A DNA stretch of 64,000 nt from JAJYUU01 sp963822955. Its GTDB lineage: Bacteria; Actinomycetota; Actinomycetes; Streptosporangiales; Streptosporangiaceae. Shown here piece after piece: positions 54,403 to 63,136 of the stretch (position 1 is its first letter; each line of letters begins with the position of its first letter). The position numbers were made by a program, and so were the translations under genes. Where the stretch lies: contig CAWGJS010000007.1 of NCBI GenBank assembly GCA_963822955.1, forward strand, positions 682,001 to 746,000. The letters run 5' to 3'. Under the pieces are notes generated by a model. It was not told where the DNA came from, did not search any database, and saw only the letters and a program-made list of their open reading frames with translations.

Positions 54403-56514
54403 GTGCGACAGCGCGGGGCATGGCGCAACGTTAGGCGGGCGGTCCTGCTGCTGATGGCCATTGGCCTGGCCGCGCTGGTTGCTGCATTCATTTACCTTGC
54501 ATATGCCAGCGGCAGCAATGGCTCGCTTGCCCGGCTAGCGGCATTGGCAGCAATCTGGGCCCTCGCGCTCACCGGGATGTCAACGGCAGTGGCCCTGGTC
54601 CGTGCCGCGCGCCGGGCAAGCCCGTCGGTTAGCGCAGTGCCTTCGGCCGTGGAAACGTTCCGGGCGGTCGAGGCAGTGCGACTAACGTCGCTGGCTCTTC
54701 GGCGAGGAGAGGCCGAGGGTCACGGGTTGGCTGAGCCGATACGGGTCACGTGGTCGAGGACGCGGCGTCCACTGACAGCAGGTCTTGCCGAGGCCGTGGG
54801 CTACCGGCAGCCGGGTAACCAGCGCGCAGGTGGCATGACTAGCGGTGATTTCAGCGCGGTTTTGTCAGCCTACCGCCGACTCGCCAATGGCCGACTGGTC
54901 ATCCTGGGAGAGGCAGGCGCCGGGAAGAGCGCACTCGCCGTGCAGCTGGCACTCGGTCTTCTCGCCGATACGGGCGGGCGCGACGACCCTGTGGCTGTGC
55001 TGCTGCCATTGTCTTCGTGGCAGCCGGGAGACGGCGGGGAGCATCTGAGCGCCTGGATGGCCCAGCGCCTGGCAGAGGACTATCCGTTTCTGCAGAATGC
55101 GGATGCTTACGGCGAGGGCGCCGCATTAAGCTTGATCAACTCTGGCCGCATAATGCCGGTACTTGACGGACTCGACGAGTTGCCGCGGAACCTTCGGGTT
55201 GCCGCGATCGCTGGCGTTGTTGCCGCTACTGCCGGCCGCCCAGTGGTGGTGACCTGCCGGTCGCGCGATTACGAGGAGGCACTCGAGGCGGGCGGGAGAA
55301 TTCTTGCGGACGACGTGATCGAACTCCACGACGTCGTGCTATCAGATGCAGCGGACTTCCTGACGCAAGCATCATCTCAAGCCCGCGATCGATGGAGCCC
55401 GGTGTTTGCATGCTTGACCGAGAACCCTGCGGCTCCGTTGGCCCTGGCATTCCGGAGCCCTCTAATGCTCAAGCTCGCGAAGGACATTTATGTCGACCCT
55501 GCCAACTGCCCGGCTGAGCTGCTCGAGCCAGGTCGGTACCCAGATCGGAATTCAATCGAGCAGCGACTGCTCGACAAGTTCATACCCACCATCTACAACA
55601 GCCGAAGCCAGCCGGCGAGTTCCTCGCCAGCTGCAGTGCCGCTTGCCAACTACAGCCCTGAGCTCGCCCGCCGTTGGCTGACCTCTGTTGCGCAGCTGCT
55701 GACCACGAACGGGACTGCCGATCTTGCCTGGTGGCGCCTCATCGACGCCGTTCCCCGGACAGCACGGATGGCTCTCTCGACGATAGCGTTCACGGCCTTC
55801 TACGCGCCCACGTCGGCCATCGTCATAGGCGTGGCCGCTAGTCTGCGCTACGGCATCTCCACGGGTATCACCGTTGGCTTGGTCGCCGGTGCGTGCGGCG
55901 GACTCCCCGCGGGGCTGGGATACGGTCTCGCGGGGGAACTCGTCGGCACCCCCGGCCCGTCGCTATCCGAGCTCCGCTTCCGTCCTCGTTCACCGAATCC
56001 GGTGGCGCTGGCAGTAGGCGCATTTGGCTTCGGCATCACTGGTGCGGCGATCGGCGGTTGGATAGCTGCAGCCCTGCTTGCCGTGACGGGCGCGTTGATC
56101 ATCGTCGTGTGGGACATCATGGAATCGCCCGCAGACGCCGGGCAATTCGTCGACGCCGCGAGCGCCTTTGGTGAGGACATCCAAGTTGTCCGGACCCGCG
56201 GGATCGTCTTCTGCCTCGCCGTCGGTGTCGCCGGGCTCTTCCTTCCGAATATCAAGACCGCCATCATCGGCGGCATCGGATTCGGGCTGGCTGGAGGAAT
56301 CATTAACGGCATGGGCACAAAGGCATGGGGCAGGTTTACGGTGGCGCGTGCATGGCTCGTCGTTACGCGGCAGCTCCCTTTCAGGACAAGGGACTTCCTC
56401 GAGGATGCCCGGTCGCGGGGCGCGCTACGTCATGTCGGAGCCCTGTATCAGTTCCGCCATGAAAGACTTCAGGCCTATCTCTCTCATGGCTGCTCAAAAT
56501 CCGGCAAGCGATAG
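54403..56514 (+). CDS. Membrane-embedded NACHT NTPase (STAND)
   Basis: GTG 54403 with AGGGAG five bases upstream gives 703 residues. Two transmembrane helices come first (AVLLLMAIGLAALVAAFIYL; LAALAAIWALALTGMSTAVA). The NACHT NTPase follows: Walker A ILGEAGAGKSALAVQLALG (residues 169-176 GEAGAGKS), a QPGDG-type segment, Walker B MPVLDGLDELPRNL (Asp255, DxxDE), and VVVTCRSRDYEEAL. The C-terminal ~250 residues form about six glycine-rich hydrophobic helices (VGLVAGACGGLPAGLGYGLA, AFGFGITGAAIGGWIAAALL, IGGIGFGLAGGIINGMG). NACHT proteins are sensors in bacterial immunity; here the C-terminal multi-pass part could be the membrane-damaging effector. No LRR or TPR sensor is present. Confidence 0.85.
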   Translation: MRQRGAWRNVRRAVLLLMAIGLAALVAAFIYLAYASGSNGSLARLAALAAIWALALTGMSTAVALVRAARRASPSVSAVPSAVETFRAVEAVRLTSLALRRGEAEGHGLAEPIRVTWSRTRRPLTAGLAEAVGYRQPGNQRAGGMTSGDFSAVLSAYRRLANGRLVILGEAGAGKSALAVQLALGLLADTGGRDDPVAVLLPLSSWQPGDGGEHLSAWMAQRLAEDYPFLQNADAYGEGAALSLINSGRIMPVLDGLDELPRNLRVAAIAGVVAATAGRPVVVTCRSRDYEEALEAGGRILADDVIELHDVVLSDAADFLTQASSQARDRWSPVFACLTENPAAPLALAFRSPLMLKLAKDIYVDPANCPAELLEPGRYPDRNSIEQRLLDKFIPTIYNSRSQPASSSPAAVPLANYSPELARRWLTSVAQLLTTNGTADLAWWRLIDAVPRTARMALSTIAFTAFYAPTSAIVIGVAASLRYGISTGITVGLVAGACGGLPAGLGYGLAGELVGTPGPSLSELRFRPRSPNPVALAVGAFGFGITGAAIGGWIAAALLAVTGALIIVVWDIMESPADAGQFVDAASAFGEDIQVVRTRGIVFCLAVGVAGLFLPNIKTAIIGGIGFGLAGGIINGMGTKAWGRFTVARAWLVVTRQLPFRTRDFLEDARSRGALRHVGALYQFRHERLQAYLSHGCSKSGKR

Positions 56515-56780
56515 CAGCCGTCCAGGTATGCGCGGAGGCTAACGGCCCGAAGGCCACCGCTGGCGTCTGGAAGGCATGTGATCCTCATCCGGAGGCAGGC
56601 AGCGAGCCCACCGCTGGCGGCACGCTAGGCAGGACATACGCGATGATCTGCGCGGAGGACAGCAGCGAAACCGGGTACATCTACTGCGGCGAAACGGCGA
56701 TCTGGGCCCGCGAATCTCTGGATTCAGCCGCAGTCTTGCTGCCAGATCCAGCTGGACGATCACGGCTGCCATACACGCAG
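56515..56780. other. Gene-free spacer after the NACHT gene
   Basis: Nothing recognised before the dispersed repeat copy B. Confidence 0.35.
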
Positions 56781-56968
56781 ATTCGCTGGTCCGCATAATA
56801 ATCGGCCCTGAGCAACGCACTACTTTCGGCAGATCCGTAACCTCCGCGGCGAGACCACCCCCGAGATCCGGCGCCGACAGGCGCTGGGCGCTGGGATCCA
56901 TCTGAGACTGATGGTAAGTGTGGTAGCTGTGTTGTTAGATCAATACCTGAGATAAGCCGCGCTTAGAT
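56781..56968. repeat. Dispersed non-coding repeat, copy B
   Basis: Full ~188-bp copy: left part ATTCG..CCGCATAAT..CGCACTACTTTCGG, then CAGATCCGTAACCTCCGCGG, the invariant AAGTGTGGTAGCTGTGTTGT and the right end CTTAGAT. Closest relative is copy C 2.5 kb away. Confidence 0.88.
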
Positions 56969-57393
56969 TTCGACGCCCTCAGCTATGACCTGGTCAAGCA
57001 GGGCCGGACAGCAAGCGCGGGCGGGGGGAGGCAAGCGCCGGCGCCCACGTGACCGCGCATGACGGGCTGGCGGTGTGCTTTGTCACCGGAGAGCCGTCCG
57101 GCCTGGCCGTCACGCTGCCGAAGGCGCTGGCCGAGCTGAAGCGCGCCGCCAGGTCTCTGCGCGACCTTGTTGCCCGCGACGGCCGCGTGGCTCGGGGGAA
57201 CAACCGCGCCCGCGATGGTTGTTGGCTAGTGTTAGGTGTAGTTGAAGTTTCGTGCACGTGTGAGAGCGCCCGCGAAATTCTGACGGCGGGCGCCGAGGGG
57301 CATACAGATTCCAGCCCCTAGAAGGCAGGCGGCCGCAGCAACCCGGGAACACGTCCGTGGATCCCGAAGGTCGTACAGTAGGAGAAAAGCAAC
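56969..57393. other. Gene-poor region and long cspA leader
   Basis: A frame from GTG 57049 (AHDGLAVCFVTGEPSGLAVT, LPKALAELKRAARSLRDLVA) looks protein-like for ~50 residues but degrades; I do not count it as a gene. The rest is the probable long 5' untranslated leader of the cold-shock gene. Confidence 0.4.
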
Positions 57394-57597
57394 ATGGCTC
57401 AGGGCACTGTGAAGTGGTTTAACGCCGACAAGGGCTACGGTTTCATCGCCCCCGACGACGGCACCGCCGACGTCTTCGTTCACCACTCCGCCATCCAGAC
57501 TGACGGTTTCCGCAGTCTTGCAGAGAACCAGCGGGTCGAGTTCACCGCTGGCCAGGGCGCCAAGGGCCCGCAGGCCGAGCAGGTTACCCCGATCTAA
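57394..57597 (+). CDS. cspA: Cold-shock protein
   Basis: A 67-residue single cold-shock domain with both RNA-binding motifs: KGYGFIAPDDG (RNP1) and VFVHHSAIQ (RNP2), starting GTVKWFNADKGYGF. Cold-shock proteins act as RNA chaperones and are often constitutive in actinomycetes. ATG 57394 has GGAG nine bases upstream. A hairpin terminator follows at 57659-57708. Confidence 0.97.
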   Translation: MAQGTVKWFNADKGYGFIAPDDGTADVFVHHSAIQTDGFRSLAENQRVEFTAGQGAKGPQAEQVTPI

Positions 57598-57658
57598 CAA
57601 GCCGGGCTCACACGGCTCGGAGCAGTGAAGCGCATAGAGCCCGTCATGGTGACGGCTG

Positions 57659-57708
57659 CTGCCCGTCCTGCTTGACTTGGTGTTAAGTCAGTCGAGCAAG
57701 GCGGGCAG
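57659..57708 (+). terminator. Hairpin terminator after cspA
   Basis: CTGCCCGTCCTGCTTGACTT pairs, with small bulges, with AAGTCAGTCGAGCAAGGCGG-GCAG, separated by a short loop, about 60 bases after the cspA stop. Confidence 0.7.
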
Positions 57709-57814
57709 TCGGCCGAGGGCTGAGGGCTGAGCAGCTGCGGCTGTCGCCATCTGCGGCCAGCCCAGCTGAGTGCGGCCATCCACAAGTTGCATGCTGACAT
57801 AGCCCCTGGGTGAC

Positions 57815-58220
57815 GTGTTCAGCAGTGATCATTTCCCGGAACTGCGCGCTGACCGGGTTGTCGCCGTGCCCCCGGCGGGCGGTAGGTACCCGGATCTGGA
57901 GCGCCGAGCGGAAGATCCGCGTTGGCTATGGGGCGAGCCGGGGCCCGATGACCTTAACGCCGCGTGGATACGACACTGCCTGTACGACTTAGCCCGAGGG
58001 CGGTCGCGCAGTCATCGTTCAGCCAAACGGCGCTCTTTTCGAGGGCGGCGTGCGGTTTCTGGCGCTGTGTCGCGGCATCACGATCGCCAACGTCGAATCC
58101 GCCCAGCCACTGGCACCAAGCCGCATCCGCAGCGCGTCCGGAGAAGGCCGCCCCGTCGGCGCCGCGACGGCATCTTATGGCCGGCGCGGGGGTAATCCTC
58201 CGGGTGAGGATGGCTGTTAG
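57815..58220 (+). pseudogene. N6-adenine DNA methylase fragment, frameshifted
   Basis: From GTG 57815 the frame reads FPELRADRVVAVPPAGGRYP, RRAEDPRWLWGEPGPDDLNA and AWIRHCLYDLARG, then after a shift near 58000 GRAVIVQPNGALFEGGVRFL. This is the pattern of the target-recognition-adjacent part of actinomycete N-6 DNA methylases (DPPF ... DPRWLYGEPGP ... AWIQHCL ... GGRAVIVLPNGALF). The catalytic D/NPPF motif is degenerate (AVPPAGG), and both the SAM-binding N-terminus and the specificity part are missing. It marks a lost restriction or modification system. Confidence 0.6.
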
Positions 58221-58483
58221 CCGGCTGCTGCCTGGCCGGCGATTTCCCCAGCGTGGCTGACACAGCAAAACACGCTAACCGGGGATACACCAGATGATCG
58301 AGGCGCGAAACGGAAGGAGTAAATTCCCCTGATCCCGAGCTGATCGCGGTTGCTGTAAGGCTCGCCTCTTTCGCCTGTCGCCGGGGCAGGCAAACGCGGG
58401 TGGGCGACCGCCCGCAAGCGCACCCAAAGGTGAGCCAAATGGCGCCCGTGGGCGCGGCGGCGCGGCCGGCGATAATCGACTGC

Positions 58484-58909
58484 ATGGCTGTCGGGATCCT
58501 GGCAGAGCCGCTGTGCGCGACCTGCGGTGAGGTCGCGGCGCGGGTCGAAGTCGTGCCGCCCGGCCAGCTTCCATCCCGCTGGCGGCGCTGGAGCCGCAAG
58601 CACCGCCAGTCCTTCGAGCAGCACCGCGATCCGGCGCAGTGGTACCTGATGTACGCAGGTGTCACCGGCGGTAACGGCTGGGTCGGCGATCCAGTCAGCG
58701 CCGACCGCGCGCAGGTCATCATCGAGGCGTTCCGGCGGCCGTACCGCTTCCAGCAGGTGCACACAGCTGGCCTGTACGACGACGCGGGATTCTGCGAGCA
58801 ATGCGACGCCGCCTACTGCCACCGGCACTGGCATCTCTCCGACACCGGATATGGCCGGTGCCCGCACCAGCACGGCAAGAGTCTGGACCCGAGCCGGCCG
58901 GCTGGCTGA
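58484..58909 (+). CDS. Cys/His-rich hypothetical protein
   Basis: ATG 58484 gives 141 residues. Cysteine pairs LCATCGEVAAR, GFCEQCDAAYCHRHWHLSD and RCPHQHG suggest two zinc sites. The middle part (QHRDPAQWYLMYAGVTGGNG, IIEAFRRPYRFQQVHTAGLY) looks globular. I recall such proteins from actinomycetes but have no name for them. The upstream extension to 58400 is not preferred. Confidence 0.55.
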   Translation: MAVGILAEPLCATCGEVAARVEVVPPGQLPSRWRRWSRKHRQSFEQHRDPAQWYLMYAGVTGGNGWVGDPVSADRAQVIIEAFRRPYRFQQVHTAGLYDDAGFCEQCDAAYCHRHWHLSDTGYGRCPHQHGKSLDPSRPAG

Positions 58910-59095
58910 GCTAGCACGCGCTGGCCGCTCGCCGGATTCCAGCTGGCCCACCGTGCCGCCGTCGTGCCCTATTTCTGGCAGACGGTCAAGCTGGACGGCG
59001 GCCCGTTCATCGTGGACAACTCGGAAACCAACGGCAACAACGGCACCGAGTACTTCAACGGCTCTGCGCAGTGCTACACCAGCACGGGCCTCTAG
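58910..59095 (+). pseudogene. C-terminal fragment of an unidentified secreted-type protein
   Basis: Directly in frame after the previous stop, an open stretch reads AVVPYFWQTVKLDGGPFIVD and TEYFNGSAQCYTSTGL before a TAG at 59093. It looks like the end of an extracellular protein (Asn/Gly/Tyr-rich). No start. Confidence 0.35.
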
Positions 59096-59266
59096 CCATT
59101 CGACGAGTTGGCATGCCCGGCGGCCCCGCACTCTGGCCGAAAGTCCGGCGGAGGAATGGGAAGCCTGAGCGACGAGGTACGTCGCCCGACTTCCTCGAGC
59201 TCTGCGCGGCGGCGCAGGCGCCACCGCGACCTTGCCAGCCAACGATCACGACTGCCTTGCGTACGA

Positions 59267-59451
59267 ATTCGTTGCGCCGCATAATCGTGCCTGCGTAGAC
59301 GCACTACCTTCGGCAGATCCGTAACTTCCGCGGCAGACCACCCTCTTGATCCGGCGCCGGCAGACCATGGGTGCCGGAATCCATCTGGGACTGGTGATAA
59401 GTGTGGTAGCTGTGTTGTCAGATCGATAGCGGGATTAAGCCACTCTTAGAT
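59267..59451. repeat. Dispersed non-coding repeat, copy C
   Basis: Full ~185-bp copy with left part ATTCGTTGCGCCGCATAAT, then TTCGGCAGATCCGTAACTTC, the invariant AAGTGTGGTAGCTGTGTTGT and CTTAGAT. The segments next to CCGCGGC and before GGATCC vary most among copies. Confidence 0.88.
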
Positions 59452-59956
59452 GTCGGATGAACGGGCGTCCGTGCGGATCCCAGCGCAGCGGCGTCATCCG
59501 CTGCCGCCATGCACAAAGTCGATCAGCTGAGCAGCTGCTCCCCCGCCTGGTGATCGTCGTTCATTCTCGCGAACGTTCCGTCTCCTGGCCGGTCTGCTGC
59601 GTGCACCTGCTACGGCCGACGACCAAGGCGGCACCCGCTGGCTGGCCCCAGCCCTTGAATGCCAGGCCGTCGTTACCGGAGGTGAGCAGCCGCCCGGCGC
59701 TGCCGCCTCTCCAGGCTGGGCCTAACGCCGATTCGGCACCCAGCACCCGCCATCTGGCTCACTGATCAGCCCGGCATTATGGCGCCCATCGAGCGCGGCG
59801 AACACGCTCAAGCATGAATGTCTCATCCGGCCATGCGCGCGAAAAGCAGTTAACGTGAATCCTCGCGACCTTTGAATGGCCACCGGGCAGCGGCTACCGT
59901 GGCAGCGCAGAAGCGGAGCTTTCTAGGCAGTTCCGAACCGGCGAAGGAGTGCCGCC
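59452..59956. other. Gene-free stretch
   Basis: About 505 bases with no supported gene, except the promoter and GGAG ribosome binding site of the following lipoprotein gene. Confidence 0.35.
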
Positions 59957-61324
59957 ATGAGCCATGCCGTTAATGAGCGGGCGAAGCTGACGGGGTCGCT
60001 CCTAGGGCCACGTTCTTTCCTTCTCGCCACCCTCGCGACTCTCGGGCTGTCGTTGGCGGGGTGTAGCTCCTCCTCGCCGAGCACCTCGGCCACCACGACA
60101 ACGAGCAGCTCGGCCACCACGACAACGAGCACCTCTGCCGCTACGTTGGCGACGGCACCGGTCGGCGTTAATCCCCAGTGGGACGATCTGGACCCGATCA
60201 CAGACACCATCTACGTGGCCAACGGCGGGACCGGCGCAGCCACTGGGAACACGGTTTCGGTGATCAACGGGCGCACTTGCCGGGTCGGAGACCTCGCCAG
60301 GTGTGCGCGCCGCTCCCCATCAGTTACTGTCGGCGGTGCGCCCTCGGCGCTGGCGGTCGACCCCACCACTGACACGGTCTACGTAACCAACGGCAACAAC
60401 ACCGTTGCGGTGATCGACGGGGCCACCTGCAACGCCGAAGTCGGCTCCGGTTGCGGGCAGCGGCCTCCTGAGGTCACGGTCGGTAGCGGTCCAAGCTCGG
60501 TGGCGATCGACCCGGCCAACCACACCGCCTATGTGACCAACGCCGGGGGGAACGACGTGTCGATGATCAACACCCTGAGATGCGGGGCCTCCGACCTGGT
60601 CGGGTGCGGCGCTCTGCGACCGCCAGCTGTCGCCGTTGGCGTCGGGCCGGCCGACGTCGCCGTGGACGAGTTGACCCACACTGTGTATGTCACTAACGAC
60701 GATGAGAACGGCCCCAACGATGGCACGACGATGTCAGTGTTCGACGCATCGACCTGTAACGCCACCACGCAGAGCGGCTGCTCTCATCAAGGACTGGTAA
60801 AGGTGGGAACAGGGCCGCTCGCGGTTACGGTCGACGAGAGCACCAACACCATCTTCACAGCCAACCACAGCGCCAACTTGCCCGGTGGTGCTCCGTCGAG
60901 CGAGGGGACCGTGTCGGTCATCAATGGTGGTAGGTGTGACGCAGTCGACCTTTCCGGTTGCCGTACACAGACGCCCGGCACGGTGCCGGTTGGATGGGGC
61001 CCAGACGCGGAGGTGCTGGACGGGCCCGCGCACACGCTCTACGTCTCGAACGTTCACGGTGATAACAAGTTCGGCGCCGGCGGCCAGCTCGCCGGCACTT
61101 TGTCGGTTATCGACGCAGGCGCCTGCAATAGCGCTCACATCGTGGCATGTGGCCGAGCGGTGGTCGCTACCGTGCAAACCGGTGAGTACCCGGACGGACT
61201 GGCGGTCGACCCGCTAACCCACAGCCTGTACGTACCTAACGATGGAGACAACGACGTCTCGGTGATCGATGCCGCCGAGTGCGACGCCACCGACACGACC
61301 GGCTGCCAGGCACCAAGCGGGTAG
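59957..61324 (+). CDS. Lipoprotein with YVTN-type beta-propeller repeats
   Basis: A 455-residue lipoprotein: signal peptide with lipobox LATLGLSLAGCSSS, a Ser/Thr-rich linker (~40-65), then seven-or-so repeats of the YVTN/YncE type, for example ALAVDPTTDTVYVTNGNNTV, VAIDPANHTAYVTNAGGNDV and LAVDPLTHSLYVPNDGDNDV. Each repeat has a paired Cys segment (TCNAEVGSGCG, RCDAVDLSGC), a disulfide pattern that suggests export. Such propellers bind ligands or proteins on the cell surface. ATG 59957 follows GGAG. Stand-alone. Confidence 0.88.
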   Translation: MSHAVNERAKLTGSLLGPRSFLLATLATLGLSLAGCSSSSPSTSATTTTSSSATTTTSTSAATLATAPVGVNPQWDDLDPITDTIYVANGGTGAATGNTVSVINGRTCRVGDLARCARRSPSVTVGGAPSALAVDPTTDTVYVTNGNNTVAVIDGATCNAEVGSGCGQRPPEVTVGSGPSSVAIDPANHTAYVTNAGGNDVSMINTLRCGASDLVGCGALRPPAVAVGVGPADVAVDELTHTVYVTNDDENGPNDGTTMSVFDASTCNATTQSGCSHQGLVKVGTGPLAVTVDESTNTIFTANHSANLPGGAPSSEGTVSVINGGRCDAVDLSGCRTQTPGTVPVGWGPDAEVLDGPAHTLYVSNVHGDNKFGAGGQLAGTLSVIDAGACNSAHIVACGRAVVATVQTGEYPDGLAVDPLTHSLYVPNDGDNDVSVIDAAECDATDTTGCQAPSG

Positions 61325-61418
61325 TGGCTTGGGATTCATGATCGACAAGTCTCGGCTTCTTCCGCTCCATGGTCTCCATGATGGGCATCCTCTCCAGGGC
61401 AGCAACCCTGATGGTGGA

Positions 61419-61471
61419 TGTCCGTCAAACCGGGGGAGGCCCACTTCAAGCCAACCTGTCCGTCAAACCGG
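61419..61471. repeat. Direct repeats of a possible IS21 end
   Basis: TGTCCGTCAAACCGG occurs at 61419-61433 and 61457-61471. Repeats near element ends are usual for IS21; together with the IstB-like scar at 54024 this hints at old IS21 copies. Weak. Confidence 0.35.
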
Positions 61472-61521
61472 ATCAAGCCCAAAGCAACGTCCGCCTGCAT
61501 AACGCGCGTTAGATTGTTGTT

Positions 61522-61734
61522 ATGAGGCTAGGCGTGCGTGTCGGCCCGGTGTGGGCTTCGACAGGGGGCCGCAGACGCCGTACCAGCAGCGCTGCGACCG
61601 TGAAAGGTCTGCTGGTGCTCGCGGTACTGGCAGCGATGGCGGACATGATCGCGTCCGGTTGGCTGTGGTCCGTGCTCGGCACCAGCGACGCTTCTGTGCC
61701 CGCCTGCGACGCCCATGCGACTGTTACTGCCTGA
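61522..61734 (+). CDS. Small membrane protein, hypothetical
   Basis: A 70-residue frame beginning MRLGVRVGPVWASTGGRRRR, a start seen in small DUF4236-like actinomycete proteins, followed by one transmembrane helix (GLLVLAVLAAMADMIASGWL). No strong ribosome binding site. Function unknown. Confidence 0.45.
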   Translation: MRLGVRVGPVWASTGGRRRRTSSAATVKGLLVLAVLAAMADMIASGWLWSVLGTSDASVPACDAHATVTA

Positions 61735-61805
61735 TAACGGCATCCGACGGCGTGCGGTGTTGCCTCGCTTGACTCTCGGGTAACAGGAGACTTCAAGGTC
61801 GGGGC

Positions 61806-62006
61806 ATGGTGATGCACCCGGAAATAAGCATGACGTGCGAGCGTGAGCGACGGAGAGAGATGCTCGCCGCGGCAGATCGGCACCGGCTGGCCAGCCTGGT
61901 CTACCGCGAGGCTCGGGCCACGAGGCGCGCGCGTCGGATAGCGAGTCATGATCCCGCCACGCGTCGACGTCGGCGGCTGAGAAAGATGCTGCTCAGAAGG
62001 GTGTAG
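61806..62006 (+). CDS. Small basic helical protein upstream of merR
   Basis: A 66-residue, Arg-rich helical product (REMLAAADRHRLASLVYREA, RATRRARRIASHDP) ending two bases before the MerR start. Similar short basic proteins occur upstream of actinomycete regulators. The two may be translationally coupled. Confidence 0.45.
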   Translation: MVMHPEISMTCERERRREMLAAADRHRLASLVYREARATRRARRIASHDPATRRRRRLRKMLLRRV

Positions 62007-62008
62007 CT

Positions 62009-62848
62009 ATGGCGGGTCGGGTAGCGATCGGCGACTTCTCGCGGATGACACATCTGAGCGTACCGGCGTTGCGGCACTACCACGAGGTTGGCCTGCTGCG
62101 CCCTGCGCAGATCGATCCGGATTCGGGCTACCGGTTCTATACCCCTGAGCAAGTCCAGATCGCCCAGGTCATCCGCCGGTTCCGAGACCTCGCCATGCCG
62201 CTGGACGAGATCAGGGCAGTACTCGAAGCACCGGATCTGGCCACCCGCGATCAGGTCATTGGCTCGCATATTCGGCGGATGGAATCGCAGCTTGCGGCTA
62301 CCCAGTCCGTCCTGGCCTCCCTCCGCTCCCTGCTGGAACGAACACCGACGCCGATCACGGTCTCCCATCGTCTGGTGAGCGCCACCCGCGCTGTGGCTAT
62401 CTCCGGCAAGGTGTCCCTTTCGAGCCTTGACGTCTGGCTCAGCGCTGCGCAACGGAAGATCGATGCAATCCTTGCAGCTGCGGACACGCCACCGGCGGGC
62501 CCGCGAGCGGCGCTGTACTCCGCGGACTTCTTCCAGCTCGACCTCGGTGAGGTCACGGCACACGTGTCCGTCCTGGATGAGGTGCCGAGCTCTAGCCGAA
62601 CAGCTATGGTCGACATCCCGTCCGGCGAACTAGCGATCGCTGTCCACCGAGGCTGGCTTGCCGATCTGGATCAGACCTACGGCGCGCTCGGTACGTACGT
62701 GGCCGAGCGCGAGATCGGGATGGACGGACCAATCCGCGAGCACTACCTGGTCGGCGAGCTCGACACCGACGACGAGAGCAACTATGTGACAGAGGTCTGC
62801 TGGCCGGTGGTTCAGACGACCCCTTCTTCATCGCCTGGAACCAGCTGA
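62009..62848 (+). CDS. MerR-family regulator with effector-binding domain
   Basis: A 279-residue activator. The N-terminal MerR HTH is clear: AIGDFSRMTHLSVPALRHYH (helix-turn-helix) and VGLLRPAQIDPDSGYRFYTP (wing), then the dimerisation coiled coil MESQLAATQSVLASLRSLLE. The C-terminal ~150 residues form a GyrI-like/BmrR-type effector-binding domain (VDIPSGELAIAVHRGWLADL, YGALGTYVAEREIGMDGPIR), which binds hydrophobic or cationic drugs. The gene it regulates is not obvious; the transporter expected nearby is not in the window. Confidence 0.88.
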   Translation: MAGRVAIGDFSRMTHLSVPALRHYHEVGLLRPAQIDPDSGYRFYTPEQVQIAQVIRRFRDLAMPLDEIRAVLEAPDLATRDQVIGSHIRRMESQLAATQSVLASLRSLLERTPTPITVSHRLVSATRAVAISGKVSLSSLDVWLSAAQRKIDAILAAADTPPAGPRAALYSADFFQLDLGEVTAHVSVLDEVPSSSRTAMVDIPSGELAIAVHRGWLADLDQTYGALGTYVAEREIGMDGPIREHYLVGELDTDDESNYVTEVCWPVVQTTPSSSPGTS

Positions 62849-63136
62849 CGCCGGGTCCCGCGGGCTGGCGCGGCGCTCGGCCCGTGCAGGATCGGCAAGC
62901 GGGTGGTAGTGCCTGCTGCTAGGAAGGATCCGTCCTGCGGGGCGACTGGGCCGGCGCGTCAGGCCGACCCGCGAATGGCGCTCGACCGGAAGACGGACAC
63001 GACCATCGGAAGCGCCCAAATTTAGGACGCCAGGTATCAAAGGTTCTAGGCTGTCTCTCTCATTAGCCACATCGATCTCGCTCATTGAGAACAAAGGTCG
63101 CGCGTCGTGCGGAACGCGCAGGAAGGTTGACGAGCA

